Origin: Tipula vernalis
Taxonomy: Eukaryota; Arthropoda; Insecta; Diptera; Tipulidae
Direction: 5' to 3'
NCBI GenBank assembly: GCA_958295665.1
Contig: OY282558.1
Location: 36,663,045 to 36,727,044 of the forward strand
Length of the DNA stretch: 64,000 nt
The notes below the pieces were generated by a model. It was not told the origin of the DNA. It saw nothing but the letters and a program-made list of their open reading frames with translations, and ran no database searches. Positions 47,101-59,487 of the stretch are shown piece by piece; within the stretch, counting starts at the first letter, position 1; every line of letters begins with the position of its first letter. Made by a program: the position numbers and the translations under genes.

Positions 47101-48224
47101 ATTTTTTATTTTTTTATTCCATCCAGCATAAAAGGAAGTAGAGAGTTGTAATAAAAATTGTTAAAAGCACGAAAGCAAAAAAAAAGCTCATTTAAAATTT
47201 ATTACATTTTATCCCATTTTATAGTTGCTTTTATGTATACATATAGCAAGAAAACAGTTTTTCTTTTCTTTCATTGTGTGTGTGTCTGTTTGTGTGTGTG
47301 CGAGCTTTCAAAAGGAAAATAATAATATAACACCAACAATTGCAGTACATGAATGGAAGGCTGATCCTTTTGGCAAATATATGCGGGACGTTATAGAAAG
47401 AAAGCAAAATGAGGTCATATTTGTAATCAAAGCGAATTGCATTTTTTCTATGTATTAGCATATTCAGTAGGAAAGCAAAGGTTACATTACCTGTCTATGA
47501 AACGATGAATGGAAAATCAAGGTAAATTGTTGATGTATTCTTTTGATATTTATCGGATTTAATGTCGTATGGTATTAAATTCATTTGATGTCGGCATTAT
47601 TTTTAAAGATTGTTACGGCTGTTGAATCAATATCTACTCCCCAAAAAAAAAAGGAAATCTCCAATTAATTGGAGTATCTTGTCCATACAGTTTTTAGTGG
47701 AACTCACCTAGGTTTGTATTTTAAATTTTTTTTAATTGTTTCGTCTTGAGTCATAGCCGATAGGTGTGCGGAATATACTTACCTATTGTACCTCGATCGT
47801 ACGAAAAAACGCAATTTCTTTTTATTTGTAAGAGAAATGTTTGATAATTGCAGTTAAGTAATATTTTAGTACGTACCTATTTTGTATAAATAAGCGGGTA
47901 TTATAAATACAAGAGCTTGTATTTTTTGGCAATCTCACGCGATTGAAATTTTTTTTAATCAAAAGTTACATATATTTAGTGAGGCATCCGTGGCTAGTAG
48001 AACAGAAGTGTTTTATTTAAATTAATTAGTTATAAAATGTGTGCTTAGTTTAGTGGTATTTTTTATTCTGTGGATTTATTTAAGCAAATATATGTATATC
48101 CCGTAGATTTTGAAAAATCGCTATAGACGATTAATAAACGCAAACCCGCATAATTTCTAGAAAGCCAAATATCAATTTTGCCGGTGAGTATATGCTTAAA
48201 TGAGCCTTTTAATAAGCAGCGAGT
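44181..48224. other. AT-rich stretch with microsatellites and short palindromes
   Basis: No gene is supported. It holds (GT)n tracts at about 45408-45436 and 47275-47300. A 12-bp-arm hairpin, AATATTCAATTT with its complement, lies at 46096-46123, and a perfect 16-bp palindrome CTCCAATTAATTGGAG at 47659-47674. Short open frames overlapping the GT tracts are chance products. Confidence 0.5.
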
Positions 48225-48893
48225 GTTCGACGTTTTTACGAACAAGGATTATTCAAACAACAACACGAGTCCAACGTGAATGTTAACGTACATGGGGAAG
48301 AGGAAGTATAACGATTAATACGCGCTGATCCTACGACAAGTATCAATCGCCTGTCGATAAGACTAGGCATATCGAGGACAAGCGTATGGAGAATTCTTAA
48401 AAAAAGAAGGCCTTCAACCTTATCGCTTCCATCGTGCTCAAAATCTAGGAGATGGACCATCGTGCCAGATCAGTTTTTTGTAACTGCAAACAATTGATGT
48501 CAATTTTATAAGGAGAATATTGTGGACATATGAAGCCATTTTCACCAGGCATAACAAATTATAGAAACTGCCATGTTTGAACTGTTGAAAACCCACACAT
48601 CGTAAGAGAGACAACTTTCCAGAGCCAATTTTCTATAAATGTATAGTTGTATAGTTCCGTGTTGCCAAACAGGCTTGATGAACACAAATTTTTAGAATTT
48701 TTAGAAAACACGTTGCCTTTGTTCATGAAAGAAGTGCCGTTGTTGAGGAGAAGGCAAATTAACCAATAAAGTGGCTCATAAGTTTTCAAAAACCGCAAAC
48801 AGAATTAAAATCAAGCCGAGATATGATGAAAGATGTGAAAAGAGGTCAGCAACATTACGGACGAATTTTCCGGCCGGTCACTTGTCGACGAAA
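48225..48893 (+). pseudogene. Dead Tc1/mariner-type (IS630) transposase, interrupted by a BEL element
   Basis: Conceptual translation, across several stops and frameshifts, gives VRRFYEQGLF, then ADPTTSINRLS and SRTSVWRILKKEGLQPYRFH, an HTH region of a common insect DDE transposase. ILWTYEAIFTRHN follows, corresponding to the family's first catalytic-D block, where the usual Asp is replaced by Tyr. Downstream scraps match the later core in order. The relic ends at the target duplication of the BEL element (48894-48898), so the LTR element inserted into it or at its edge. The sequence right of the BEL element (54641 on) does not obviously continue it. Non-functional. Confidence 0.65.
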
Positions 48894-48898
48894 CACAT

Positions 48899-49158
48899 TG
48901 TTAGCCACGACAGCTTAGCGGATTTTGCGGATGTTACGAGTGTGTGCGATAATGTTTAATGCAGGTGACACTTGAATTAAAAACACTTTTATCAATTGTA
49001 TTATAATTTATTATCAATAAATGTTTTGATGAACACGATGTTGTTTGGTCGACAGTCGAAGATAGAAGAAGGAAAAAACTGGACATCATGTAGTTGGCGT
49101 CTGTGTTAATTCAATGTGTTCGCCACAAGATGATGTGTTTGTTATAGTGGCGCCAACA
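48899..49158 (-). repeat. 3' LTR of the BEL/Pao element (260 bp)
   Basis: Starts TGTTAGCC and ends GCCAACA on the plus strand, matching 54377-54635 with few differences (for example GTGTGTGCG against GTGTGCG, and TTGATG against TTGCTG). It contains AATAAA-like TCAATAAATG. Confidence 0.93.
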
Positions 49159-49160
49159 TT

Positions 49161-49190
49161 GCCGGCCGGCCTAAAGGATTAATCCTTTAG
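49161..49190. other. Two adjacent perfect palindromes next to the BEL 3' LTR
   Basis: GCCGGCCGGC (49161-49170) is followed directly by the perfect 20-bp palindrome CTAAAGGATTAATCCTTTAG (49171-49190). This is where the polypurine tract is expected, and no ordinary purine run is visible. Confidence 0.8.
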
Positions 49191-49212
49191 TTGTCGATGT
49201 TGCTCTGACATT

Positions 49213-50186
49213 TCAGCGTGACTGTGCGAATAAGGCCATCGGTACCCGTATGAATAGCAGTGATTTGGCACATTGCCCACTGGATGGTGGGCAAAGTTCA
49301 TCTTTTATCAGAACTAGTTGACCGACCGTGAAGTTTCCGTTCATTTTGAGCCCTTTGGGACGTTGCTGCAGTCGCGACAGGTATTCGGTCGACCAGATCC
49401 TCCAGACCTGCTGGAACATCTGTTGTATTTGCTGATATCGTTTTAGACGATTCGACTGGATGTCAAGCACTGATGGTTCTGGAATGGTGATGGGTGGCTC
49501 TCCGATGAGAAAGTGGCCGGGGGTGAGTGTCATTCGACATAAGGCCCAATGGCCTCGAATTGAGGCAAGCTTCTATCTGCCACAATCACGTTGTCATCTA
49601 TTCGAAGGTGAGTAGTGTATTACCGATGATTCTTCGAAGGTGGTATTTGACTGACTTCACCCCTGCCTCCCACAAGCCTCCGAAATGTGGTGAAGCGGGT
49701 GGGTTGAAGCACCAGACCGTATTGTCTTAAGCTAACATTGTGGCGACCTCAGAATTTACATTTTTGGTGCTGTTTTCATGAAGAGTCGTTTGTTGACGGT
49801 TGCGCTTTTGTTGATAGGCACACGAATAAACAGACATACCCCTTTGTTGATCTTACGCCACGGCCTCTGCTTGGTTTAATCGAGACCGGACCCGCGTAAT
49901 CCACTCCGCTGTGTAAAAAAGCTCTCGATGGGGTGACGCGTGGTGCTGGAAGGTTGGCCATTAGTTGCTGTCCGGTGGTTGAGCGATAGCGAAAGCATGT
50001 CACGCAATGGCAAACATGCGTGCGGACTAGCCTCTTGACATTGATGATCCAGTAACGGCTTCGAAGATGTGCCAACATTAATTGTTGACCACCGTGCAGT
50101 GTGGTTTGATGTGCCTGTGCGACGATTAAATTAGCGAGTGGACTGGTTTTTGGCAGAATTAACGGATACTTGCTTTGATACGGCAA
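49213..50186 (-). pseudogene. BEL integrase region, internally deleted
   Basis: In element order, an HHCC zinc domain (H-x-T-x-L-H-G-G, then C-x2-C in CHCVTC) is followed by the first core Asp in GVDYAGP. The part that normally carries the second Asp is missing near 49770. Then comes FGGLWEAGVKSVK with the catalytic Glu. After a stop, the domain typical of BEL/Pao integrase ends (LTPGHFLIGEP, W-x-x-W, YLSRLQQRPK, VGQLVLIKDE) follows in another frame. It would join cDNA to the genome; without the second Asp it cannot. Confidence 0.85.
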
Positions 50187-51388
50187 GAACGAATGTTTTA
50201 GTAGTCCACCGACTCATAAAATTCCCCCATCATCAATGAATGGGTTAAGTGAGCGAAGCACACTTTTGTTCAGCAGGTGTTCTCTGGATTGGTATCGTCG
50301 GATTTCATCAGCGAAGTGAGCCCCTTGCACGAATCGGACCCAAAAGCGGAATGACCGATTCATCTCAGGAACCCTGATGAAACTGTCATTGCGATCAGCT
50401 TTGATAATACGAAAGTGTTGAATGAAGCGTCTACAATAGGCTGTGACTCTAAGTAATTTTTCGAGAGTAGAACAGCGACTCAGAAGTTGATAGAGCCCGT
50501 CAGACTTTGGTGCTTTGTTTAACTGCGTGGCGACCATAGATACGATTCTGCATTCTTCCAATGGGATGGAGCACTCGTTGATTTTGTGTGTTGCCAAGTG
50601 TCCGAGTGTTTCGACAGCCATTCAGGACCTCTTCACCAAATGTGATGATCGTGAAGTAGCGGAGGTTCGACGCCGTGAGACGCGCAGTCTGCGGGGTTAT
50701 GTCGAATATCAATGTACCATCGTTCACTAGGCTTTAGATGATCGTTAATTTGCGAAACGCGATTCGCCACGAAAGTTTCCCATCGGCTGGGAGGACTGCG
50801 GAGCCATCGAAGAACCACTTGTGAGTCGATCCACGCAAACTGTTGGATGTCGTTGAGGTTGAGTGACTGGACGATCTTGTGCATGAGAGTGGCCAGTAGC
50901 AGACTGGCGCATAGTTCCAATCGCGGTAGGCTGATGGCTTTGAGTGGGGCGACCTTGGTTTTCGCTGCTAGAATGGTGACATTTATTGATCCATCTGTCG
51001 ACGTAGTGCGAGCATATACGACCGCAGCATATGCCTTCATGGAGGCATCGCTGAAACCGTGTATTTGAAGATTGCTGCGACATGTTCGATAATCCATCCA
51101 ACGAATGATTTTAATCGATCCCAACAATCCCAGATTCTATCGATATCTCGACAATCTTTCAGCAACTGATTTCGCTACTGACTCGTCCCACGATAATCCG
51201 AGCACCCATAAAGCCTCTGAGAGAATGATTCGTTTGGTTGTCACAGGCAATTCTGGAAACTCTTCGATTTTGAATGCAATATAATCTCCCGAAGGTGCCC
51301 AATGTAACCCAAGCGCCTTGACCGACTCTTCCCACTTTAACTCCCGCAATGGCCGATGTTCATGGTATTCTGATGACACTTGATCCAA
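50187..51388 (-). pseudogene. BEL RNase H and linker region
   Basis: Reads KALGLHW, then TKRIILSEALWVLGL (usual transition from RT to RNase H), HGFSDASMKAYAAVVYAR (first Asp), SLPRLELCASLL (Glu), WIDSQVVLRWL (second Asp) and RHNPADCASHG (last Asp). All four RNase H carboxylates are therefore still visible, although frames change near 51130 and 50630. The rest, to 50187, is the linker that leads to the integrase zinc domain. Confidence 0.85.
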
Positions 51389-51900
51389 TAGGGTTTAGCA
51401 GTTTGAAGACCATTTTCGAAGCTCGAAACCGCCACGCTGAAGTAAAGCCACCATTTCTTGCTGGATTTCAACCAATTCCTTGACTTCCTCGTCTACATAG
51501 ACATCGGCAAGAGCGAACTTCGCAGCGATAGGAAATTGCTTGGATTCGTCATGTGCCAATTAGTGGATCGTATGTATAGCCAAATACGGAGCACAGCTGG
51601 TACCGTAGGTTACTGTGCGCAGACGATAATCTTGAATTGGGTCCTCAGGCGTTGTTCTCCAAACAATCTGTTGATAATCTTGGTGCTCAGGGGCCACCAG
51701 AATCTGTCGATACATTTGTCGGATATCTGCGATGAATACGTATTTGTGTTGTCGAAATCGAGTGAGGATAGTGAATATAGATTCTGTTGAAACTTAGGAC
51801 CGATACGAAGGACTTGATTGAGTGAAACTCCAGAAGTCGTCTCGTGTGAGGCATCAAAGACCACGCGTAATTTTGGCTTGGAACTCTAACTCTGTATCAC
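51389..51900 (-). pseudogene. BEL reverse transcriptase core, defective
   Basis: Contains VVFDASHETTSGVSLNQVL, then TYGTSCAPYLAI and a YVD-type active-site box. The box reads Y-V-D-E (about 51487-51498) instead of the usual Y-V-D-D. A stop interrupts the frame just before LAHDE, and another frame change lies near 51610. The loss of the second aspartate would itself abolish polymerase activity. Confidence 0.85.
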
Positions 51901-53056
51901 GCCATGGTGTGGAAGATAGCACCTTTGATTTGTAGGCTCTCCGTCGTCGAATGGTACTGCCTCCATGTGATTCTGCTCGAAATATATTTGCATGAAGTAT
52001 CGACATGCATATATCTTTCATCCTTGGTTCTGCAGTATGTTGATTGAAAGTGCCTTTCACATTGATTTTCATCTGCAGTAAGTTCTCGGGCTGCTGGTAC
52101 GTTTTCAATCTCCCAAAATGACTTCAAGGTGTTGTCGACGTTCTTGTAGTTCTCGATAACTGCAGTCATACTTAAGGAATGTGTGATTGTGTTTCCATCA
52201 AATCTACCAAACAAAATGTGTCCCAGTTGGGTTTCTTGTGCGAATGGGGAACTGTTGAGAGATTTTATACATCCATCCATATGAAGCATTCCGAGGACAT
52301 CAGCCCCCAGCAGCACGTCACAATGAGGATCGGCCAATTGTAGCTGATCTAAATGTTTCCACTGGTGTGATTCGATATGTTGCGATGGCAATATGCCAGT
52401 TTTCCTTTCGACGACTACTGCTGTGATGGAAATCGAGAATCTCGAAACAACACGTGATTTAAGAACAAATTCGATGATCGATTGTGATTTGGCTGCTTCC
52501 CTGGCCCGATTCCGTTAATTGAGATCGAAGCTGACTTCCGTTGTAGGCCAATCCGAGTTATGGCATTTTTCGAGATGAGATTCACTTGTGATCCAGAGTC
52601 AAGCAGGGCACGAATGGTGAAATATTGTTTTCCGTTGGCGACGATTCCAACTGGTGTTGCAAGTAAAACATCTGTCAGTGGCGATGTAGTATGATTCGAA
52701 CTGGCGTCGTTTGAATAAGTGGTAATTAGCGAATTGTTAGCCGGTATTTTACTCGTGTTGGTGACTGAAGCTCGCCATGACCCATCCGATATGTGTAGTA
52801 GGGTGTGATGTTTGCGGTTGCAGATTTGACAGAAACTAGACCGATACTCTGCGCTACGATGTCCCTTCCGTAGACAGTTGTAACACAGATTCTTTTCACG
52901 AATCTTATTTGATTTTTGATCAAACGTTAATGATTTGAATTCGCTGCATTGGAACGCACTGTGTTCCACAATGCAGAATGGTCCACTCGGCGATGTAATT
53001 GAAATCGATGTAGCGACGAACGAATGAGATGGATGCATTGAAGATTCGCACTTCAA
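51901..53056 (-). pseudogene. BEL zinc-knuckle and aspartic protease region
   Basis: From its 5' end: a zinc-knuckle pair in which the first has lost its final Cys (C-x2-C-x4-H-x4-Y) and the second is of the C-x2-C-x4-H-x3-H type (CQICNRKHHTLLH). Next come the protease motif LLDSGSQVNLIS (DSGS at about 52590) and, after a frame change near 52400, DVLLGADVLG, the protease flap-end motif. The N-terminal part of pol follows. Not intact. Confidence 0.85.
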
Positions 53057-53990
53057 GCTCGGGCGTGATGACGAAGGTAGAACTGTTGATGGTGAACGTT
53101 ATATTGTTGGCTCGATTTTCCGGCGTATTGACGAAGTGATTGGCCTCGACGAATTTGACTTGGATATGGAAACTATTTCCAACGATTGCCATCGAGTCTC
53201 CAAGAATTCCATCAGGATACTGCGCTCGAGTTGGTGTCAATTCCCATTGACGATGCGTTTCTGTATCGAGTTTGTCGACGATAATATTGACGAGAATGAT
53301 ATCCCAAGTGGCCACCGGAATTGCCAAAAACCTTCAGACTTCGAATTGTGTCTGTAGAGACATCTATGATGCTTCTCAATCCGATTGCGGATTCATGAGT
53401 GGACGCGGAAATATTTCGGAATCGATGGATCTGATTATCGATGATGAAACGTCGATGTTTGTACCGATCGGTGAGGATCTTCCATGCCTCGTTGTAGTTG
53501 GCATCACTAATTTGTACCGTTCTCAATGGGGTAGCAGCTTCACCAGTTAAGTTTGCTTTCAGGTAATGGAGCTTCTGTGAATCAGTCAATCTTGAATTTT
53601 TGTCGATCAAATCATTGAATCAGTGTGGTAGCATCGACTGGGTTTGCCTTGGCATCATGCATTGAAGTCGCCATGGTAATTTGTCTCAATAGAGTATTGA
53701 GATTTGAACTTGCTATGAAATAATATTCCTCACACTGCTCCCGATTTCCAAATTTTTGTTCCAATTCATCCTCACCAAATACGGCCTCGACCTTGTCTTG
53801 CGTGTCGCAGAATTCCCTATACCGTTGCTCCAGGTGAGTAATCTGGACTTCAACTGTCTCTTTTGTGACTCCCGTGTCCAAGCTGAGCTCCTTGCTGCGT
53901 TTAAGGGCTCGTTCCAGACTCTTCTAGAGCGACGCCTGCTTTGCCCGAATTGTCATGATGCACTGAGTTCACGTTCGCGTATATTCTAAC
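52920..53990 (-). pseudogene. BEL gag region
   Basis: A coiled, Glu-rich start (VQITHLEQRYREF) is followed by the conserved BEL gag stretch SQKLHYLKANLTGEAATPL, then DANYNEAWKILTDRY. The region is split across at least three frames (breaks near 53611 and 53270). It would form the nucleocapsid shell. It overlaps the zinc-knuckle frame at its end. Confidence 0.85.
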
Positions 53991-54355
53991 CTCGCATCAA
54001 TATTAATGTGGGTGACTTGCGCCCTACTTCACTTTACGGCATTGGACTGCTAAAGCTCGTGATTTATTTTATGACGTTGTTTGCCACACGCGACGATTTG
54101 AAACACGTGACTTGATTTATTGAAATTGTGAGACACGCGCACGATTGATCTGAATTAAATGCACGAATTATTTTGATGATGTGCCACACTCGACGACTAT
54201 ACAACAACGCGTGATTATTTCGATGACAATAACGTGGAACACTCTCGAACACTGAACTGGATATGATAAATGAATTATTTTTTTTTAGTGTTATGTCTGT
54301 AACACACTCAATGATTGAAAACACGTAAATGATTTAGATGATAATGTGGCACACA
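53991..54355 (-). repeat. BEL 5' leader with degenerate internal repeats
   Basis: The untranslated leader between primer site and gag contains several diverged copies of a ~50-60-bp unit built around GCCACACGCGACGA / GAAACACGTGA (about 54075, 54130, 54180, 54240, 54300). No open frame of note. Confidence 0.55.
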
Positions 54356-54372
54356 TCCGGCTCGAAGGACCA
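54356..54372 (-). other. Primer binding site, tRNA-Tyr type
   Basis: The plus strand reads TCCGGCTCGAAGGACCA, the 3' end (with CCA) of insect tRNA-Tyr as I know it. It lies four bases inside the 5' LTR. The match is 17 of 17 if that tRNA end is right. Confidence 0.75.
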
Positions 54373-54376
54373 ATTT

Positions 54377-54635
54377 TGTTAGCCACGACAGCTTAGCGGA
54401 TTTTTCGGATGTTACGAGTGTGCGATAATGTTTAATGCAGGTGACACTTGAATTAAAAACACTTTTATCAATTGTATTATAATTTATTATCAATAAATGT
54501 TTTGCTGAACACGATGTTGTTTGGTCGACAGTCGAAGATAGAAGAAGGAAAAAACTGAACATCATGTAGTTTGACGTCTGTGTTAATTCAATGTATTCGC
54601 CACAAGATGATGTGTTTGTTTTGGCGGCGCCAACA
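54377..54635 (-). repeat. 5' LTR of the BEL/Pao element (259 bp)
   Basis: Partner of 48899-49158, followed by the CACAT target duplication. Confidence 0.93.
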
Positions 54636-54640
54636 CACAT

Positions 54641-57600
54641 TGTATAAATTCAACTTTCTTTTAGGTATACAGATAGTTTCAAGTCGGTGACACTTTCCAT
54701 GATATTACCGTGATAATAATTACCAGTAAAATAATTATTTCTTGTTAATTTCGTTTAAAGAAAGCCCCAAGAATAATGCCATTGGTAGCAGTAATAACAA
54801 AATTGTGGTACAACGTTCTCTAATTCTTCAAGCTTTTCAAGCTTTTAAAACTCCCAATATTATAAAACACGAGAGTAACGAGCTTTCCTGTTTATAAATA
54901 ATTCCACTAATTCAAACAAAACAAAATATTCGAACACACATCATTAAAATGACGCCGATCCGAGGTTAAAAAGGAAAATTTTTCATTTTATTTTATTTTT
55001 CGAATAAATTTGTTAAAAAAAAATAAAAATAAAACAAAACAATAAAATAAACTTTTCTTGCCGTATTTGAACTCGGTTAAACTTTTATCAACTTGATTAA
55101 ATAAAATAAAAATTAAGAATACGAAGAATTTGATTTTCTTACTTTTCCCGTGAGGAATAGAAATGTGGAATCAAACTTAACCAGAGATATAGAATGTAAT
55201 TATCCGATTTTTATTTTTGTGTTTTTTGATTTTCCCGAATTTATGTCCCAAAAAATGGAAAATTTATCCTTTTTATGTTCTTTTAATTTAAAAGTTTAAT
55301 TTCATTTCTCGGGTTGTGTTAGCTGTTGGGGTAAAATGTGTTCGCGGTTAATTAATTTTATTATGGGAAAAGCGGGAGCGACAAATTTATTTCCTAATCA
55401 TTTCGGAACAACAGTAAATATAATTTTATGCCCTGGTTTTGATGAAGAAAATACAATTTGAATATAGAGTATTTGAACAAACATACTTAAAAAATTTCAC
55501 ACAACAAGACAATCGTTACAAAAACAATAAATAGGGTTACCAATATAACTCCACAAAACATATGGAAAAATGGGGAACATAATTTATTATTGTTTTTTCA
55601 CATTACATACATAGATTGCATGTCAAATTTATTTTTTTTTTTTTTGTTATTCGATTGGTTGTGGGGAGTAAATACAGAGTTCTTGAAGTTCAGAGTATAC
55701 TTTGAATATTTTCCCACTATACGAATATTATATTTGTCGGTTCTTGTGTTCGATATAATGAAAAGAAAATTCATTTTATTCAAATTGTCAAACTGTTACG
55801 AGTTGCAACGACAATGGAAAGAAAATTTAACGTTGAAATAAATTTACAATGTTGAATTCGGTAAGTGCAGAAAAATCGATTTAACAATTTGCATCACAGA
55901 AGAGCTTTTAAATTGGAATTCCCCTCATCCAAATACAAAAATTCTTCATGTACCCTCTTTAACATTTTATTTTTTTAACAATTATTTATTCTTTAAATTA
56001 AAATTTTTTTTATAAACATTTTCTTATTATTGTTGTACATTTGAGTAAATGCCAAACAAAAATGTTAGACAGTTTTTTTTGGTTTTTGCTTAGCTTATCT
56101 TTGTACATATATGTGCACATACATAAAGCTTAGTAGATGAAAATGCAAGAAGAATTTTATGCTTTTGGAAAAAGTTGTTTATGGAATAGTCTGATAACTA
56201 AACAAAAAGTTATATTTTGCGTAGTGTATCCAAACACTGCATGATGATGCTTTCTTGAGAACAGGGTGATCATTTAGTCGAAAGATTTATTGCATTTACA
56301 TATTTTACAACTATAAAAACTCATTTTTTGGATTCTACTGTCAATATTTTTGTTTTATTTATTCCAAAAAAAGTTTTCTATTTTAATTTAAATACCAAAA
56401 AATAATATAAAATTCTTTAGTAACAAAAACATGAGTAAATAAATACTTATATTCTTGTGAAAATTAACGTTCCATGCATTCGGTGCACCACACACAAAAA
56501 AAAAATTTAAAAGTTAAAAAAAAACTCAAATCCAGAGAAAGTTATGTATGGCATGGCATATCTGCATGTAAACAGTTAAAATGCGGGATATAAATTTGAA
56601 ACTGATAGAATAAAAATAATAAATAATTTATTGGAGATTTAAAGTAATTATCGATGTAATTAATAGTATAATTATCTGTTATTTTCCCAGTGTGCACATT
56701 AATTTAAAATTTTAAGTGGGGCACAAAAATTATACAACATAAATAGTTTAGATCTTAAAACAAATTAACTCGCGTTTTATCGATTAATTTTTAAGCTTTT
56801 TATTCATAAATTTTAACAATTTTTCGACTATTATTTAAATGCTTGTATTATGTGCTTTCCAATTTTTTTTTTTTTTTTTGTCAGTAAAACACATTCCACA
56901 CGATATTTATATTCATGGCTGATTGTGCAAAACGATTATATATAAATATTTTGAAAAGCTTCTGTTGTTAATTTAATTGTAATAATAGAAATGACGTGAT
57001 AAACTGAATTCACCACAACATTAACGAGTTTTTTATCTGAATGAATAATCGGATTCATGACTTTTTTTATTTTAAATTTTAATTTAGGTTGATTCAATAG
57101 CTCCTCATGAATTCCAAGTTGACTAATGAAGAGTTCTTCTTCTAAAATTGCCCGCATTTTATTTTTTGGGATGTTGCCATTTTTATTTTGTATTCTAAGA
57201 ATGTATCCTAAACACCCCGTTAATAAGCCGCGGCTTCTTTGACTAAAAATTTTTTTAAATCTTTTTGAGAACCTTTAACTAGCCACACTCTTTTACAAAC
57301 CGCACACTTTCATTAAGCCTAAAAAATATTAAACAAGGAAATAAAAATTGTGAATTTGTCTTGCGGTTTCCAGGGTTTTAATTTTTTTCAATTTTTTTCA
57401 TTCAATATTTGTAATAATTTTTTAAAACATTTTGGGAAACTTTTTGAGAACTTTATTGAGCCTGTTTTTTGTAAAATTTTCTCTAAGAAACCGCGTCTTA
57501 TAACGGATAAAGAAGTGTATATTAATGTCCCCACTTTTGAGTCACTAAGTAGTCAGTAGAAATTAAGAGCTCCAATTAATTTTCTTAAAGGATCTTTCAT

Positions 57601-59383
57601 TTGACTTAATTTTGTCATTTTAATATTATTTTAAAAATATTTCTTTTTACTATTGTTATGAAGTTGTTACTTATACGCATTAATTCATCCAAATGGGGTT
57701 TTCCTTACCATTAAAAACCAATTTGCTTTATTTCTCGAGAAAATCGAGAAATTTTTAGAAGATTCATTTTCAACTTTTTTTCCCTTTCTTCCAAGAAAAA
57801 GTTAACCATCCAGTTCTCATCTGAAGCTACGTGCCCAAATATCCAAATTTATTATGAAAATTATAAATCCATACAAAGAGTTACAATTTGTGAGAATGAT
57901 ATTGCGCTGCTACAACCAACATCATGAATAAATAGAACGAATATCAAGGAACCCAAATGGTTTTCTAGGGGAAATCCAGAACGTAAACCTATGATTACCA
58001 GTCTTGATTATCTGAGTTCTAGGTGCAAATCAAGGTACGACATGACACAAATTACCCTTCAATGTTTATTGAATACATTACTATGTAATAACTTCAACAA
58101 CTTTGAAGACCGGAAATAATTCTTTATGTATTCAGTAGGTAGTAAGAACCATCTCTGATAAATATCCCAGTATCAGCCATATGGTGCAATTTTCAGAATT
58201 AGCCAACTTCAAATTGTTCCATATAAAATTATCATTTTTTGCACATTATGGTGTACCTTTAGGGTAGGCATTAGTTGGAACCATCCCTAATAAATACTCC
58301 AGTGCCAAATAAAACTATTTTTTTGAGCTCAATCAACTCTGCTACCGATATGCTTAATGGTTTAATTTTCTCAAACGAAATGAAAATATATTTTCACAAA
58401 TTTTGATCACATTGATTTGATAACTGCTTAAATTAATTTTTTGGTCTGAAAGTTCCTTAGCACCAGTAGAAAGTTTTAGAAACTGTTGATTTTTTTAAAC
58501 TGTTATACTAAAGCCGCTTCGAAGTCTTTGGTTGTATATGCAGGTGTAGTGTACCTGTGTGCGTATGTGTATTTGTTTATTTGCGTGTATGTATATGTTC
58601 ATGTGTATATGTTTTTGTATGTGTAATCAGGTATTTATGAGAGATGATTACTACTGTCTACTCAAAACATAGACATATTTCCGACCCTCAAAGTTCTTAG
58701 CAGATAAACACGATGTACTTTAGAGGATAATACAATTTTTGTCGAATATGTAATGATAAAATAAAAACGAAAAAACCTGGATAGTGTTGCCTGCTGAACA
58801 TTTTTATTTTTTCCACGATGAAAAACTGGGATAACTTCACATGCCTGGTTATTCATTTTTATTGATGGACATGTATCTCGTGACATTGTATAGTAAACTT
58901 TGCATGATTATATCTAGCTGTCTATTATAGATACGAATTGAATATTCTATATAAATCTTTTGGTAAGCATTGCTTAATTTCAACACCTTATCAAAAGCTT
59001 GTGCTGTGTCCATGATAGAGCAGCATGAATCTATTCTTATGAAGATGACGTTCGGAAAAGGACCATCCGAGGATTCGGACAGACCTAAATTTTCCAGATT
59101 ATTTATTTATTTCATATAAATGTAATAAGTTTACTAAAAAATTTTTTCCATTAGGAATACAATAGGTTCTTAAAATTACTTAACATTACAATGATTACTC
59201 CTTACCCAATAAGTAAAAATCTAACTTCTACATCAATGGCCGGAGACCAAACTGTCCAAATGCTTATTCCATTTAACAAAGAAAGACTTCAATATTTGGC
59301 ATGCGATCAGAAGTTTTTCCCAACTTGTCAAAAATATATTTAGGCTGCTGGTATCTTAAAAGCTTCAAAATAAATCAGCACAC
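54641..59383. other. AT-rich stretch without recognisable genes
   Basis: No gene or complete transposon is visible. It contains homopolymer runs and a GT/AT-rich microsatellite at about 58545-58625. A weak local duplication of a ~120-bp segment (about 58133-58220 and 58258-58340) shares GGAACCAT, TAATAAATA and CCAGT. Open frames are short and lack domains. Confidence 0.5.
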
Positions 59384-59487
59384 TCGACAAGTATATAACC
59401 AGAGCCTTCTAGAGTATAGAGCCATAATCTTAATGACGTATTTTTTAGAAGATTTTTTAGTGGTATAACTTTTCACTGATTTCCATA
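59384..59487 (-). repeat. Dispersed repeat, copy B
   Basis: Reverse-complement match of 22588-22693, sharing AAAAGTTATACCA and ACTCTAGAAGGCTCTGGTT. A shorter trace (TTATGGCTCTGTA) appears near 60289. Confidence 0.6.

Larger units (their letters stand above)
48899..54635 (-). mobile_element. Full-length but decayed BEL/Pao LTR retrotransposon (5,737 bp)
   Basis: Two near-identical LTRs (48899-49158 and 54377-54635), both TGTTAG...CAACA, are flanked by the 5-bp duplication CACAT (48894-48898 and 54636-54640). The element reads on the minus strand. Order from its 5' end: primer site, leader, gag, zinc knuckles, aspartic protease, RT, RNase H, integrase with the C-terminal domain typical of BEL/Pao. 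This order and the YVD-type RT motif place it in BEL/Pao. Frameshifts, stops and an integrase deletion make it inactive. Confidence 0.93.

Noticed and set aside
47225..47461. Open frames on both strands around a GT microsatellite
   Set aside because: Cys/Val and His/Thr runs come from the simple repeat.
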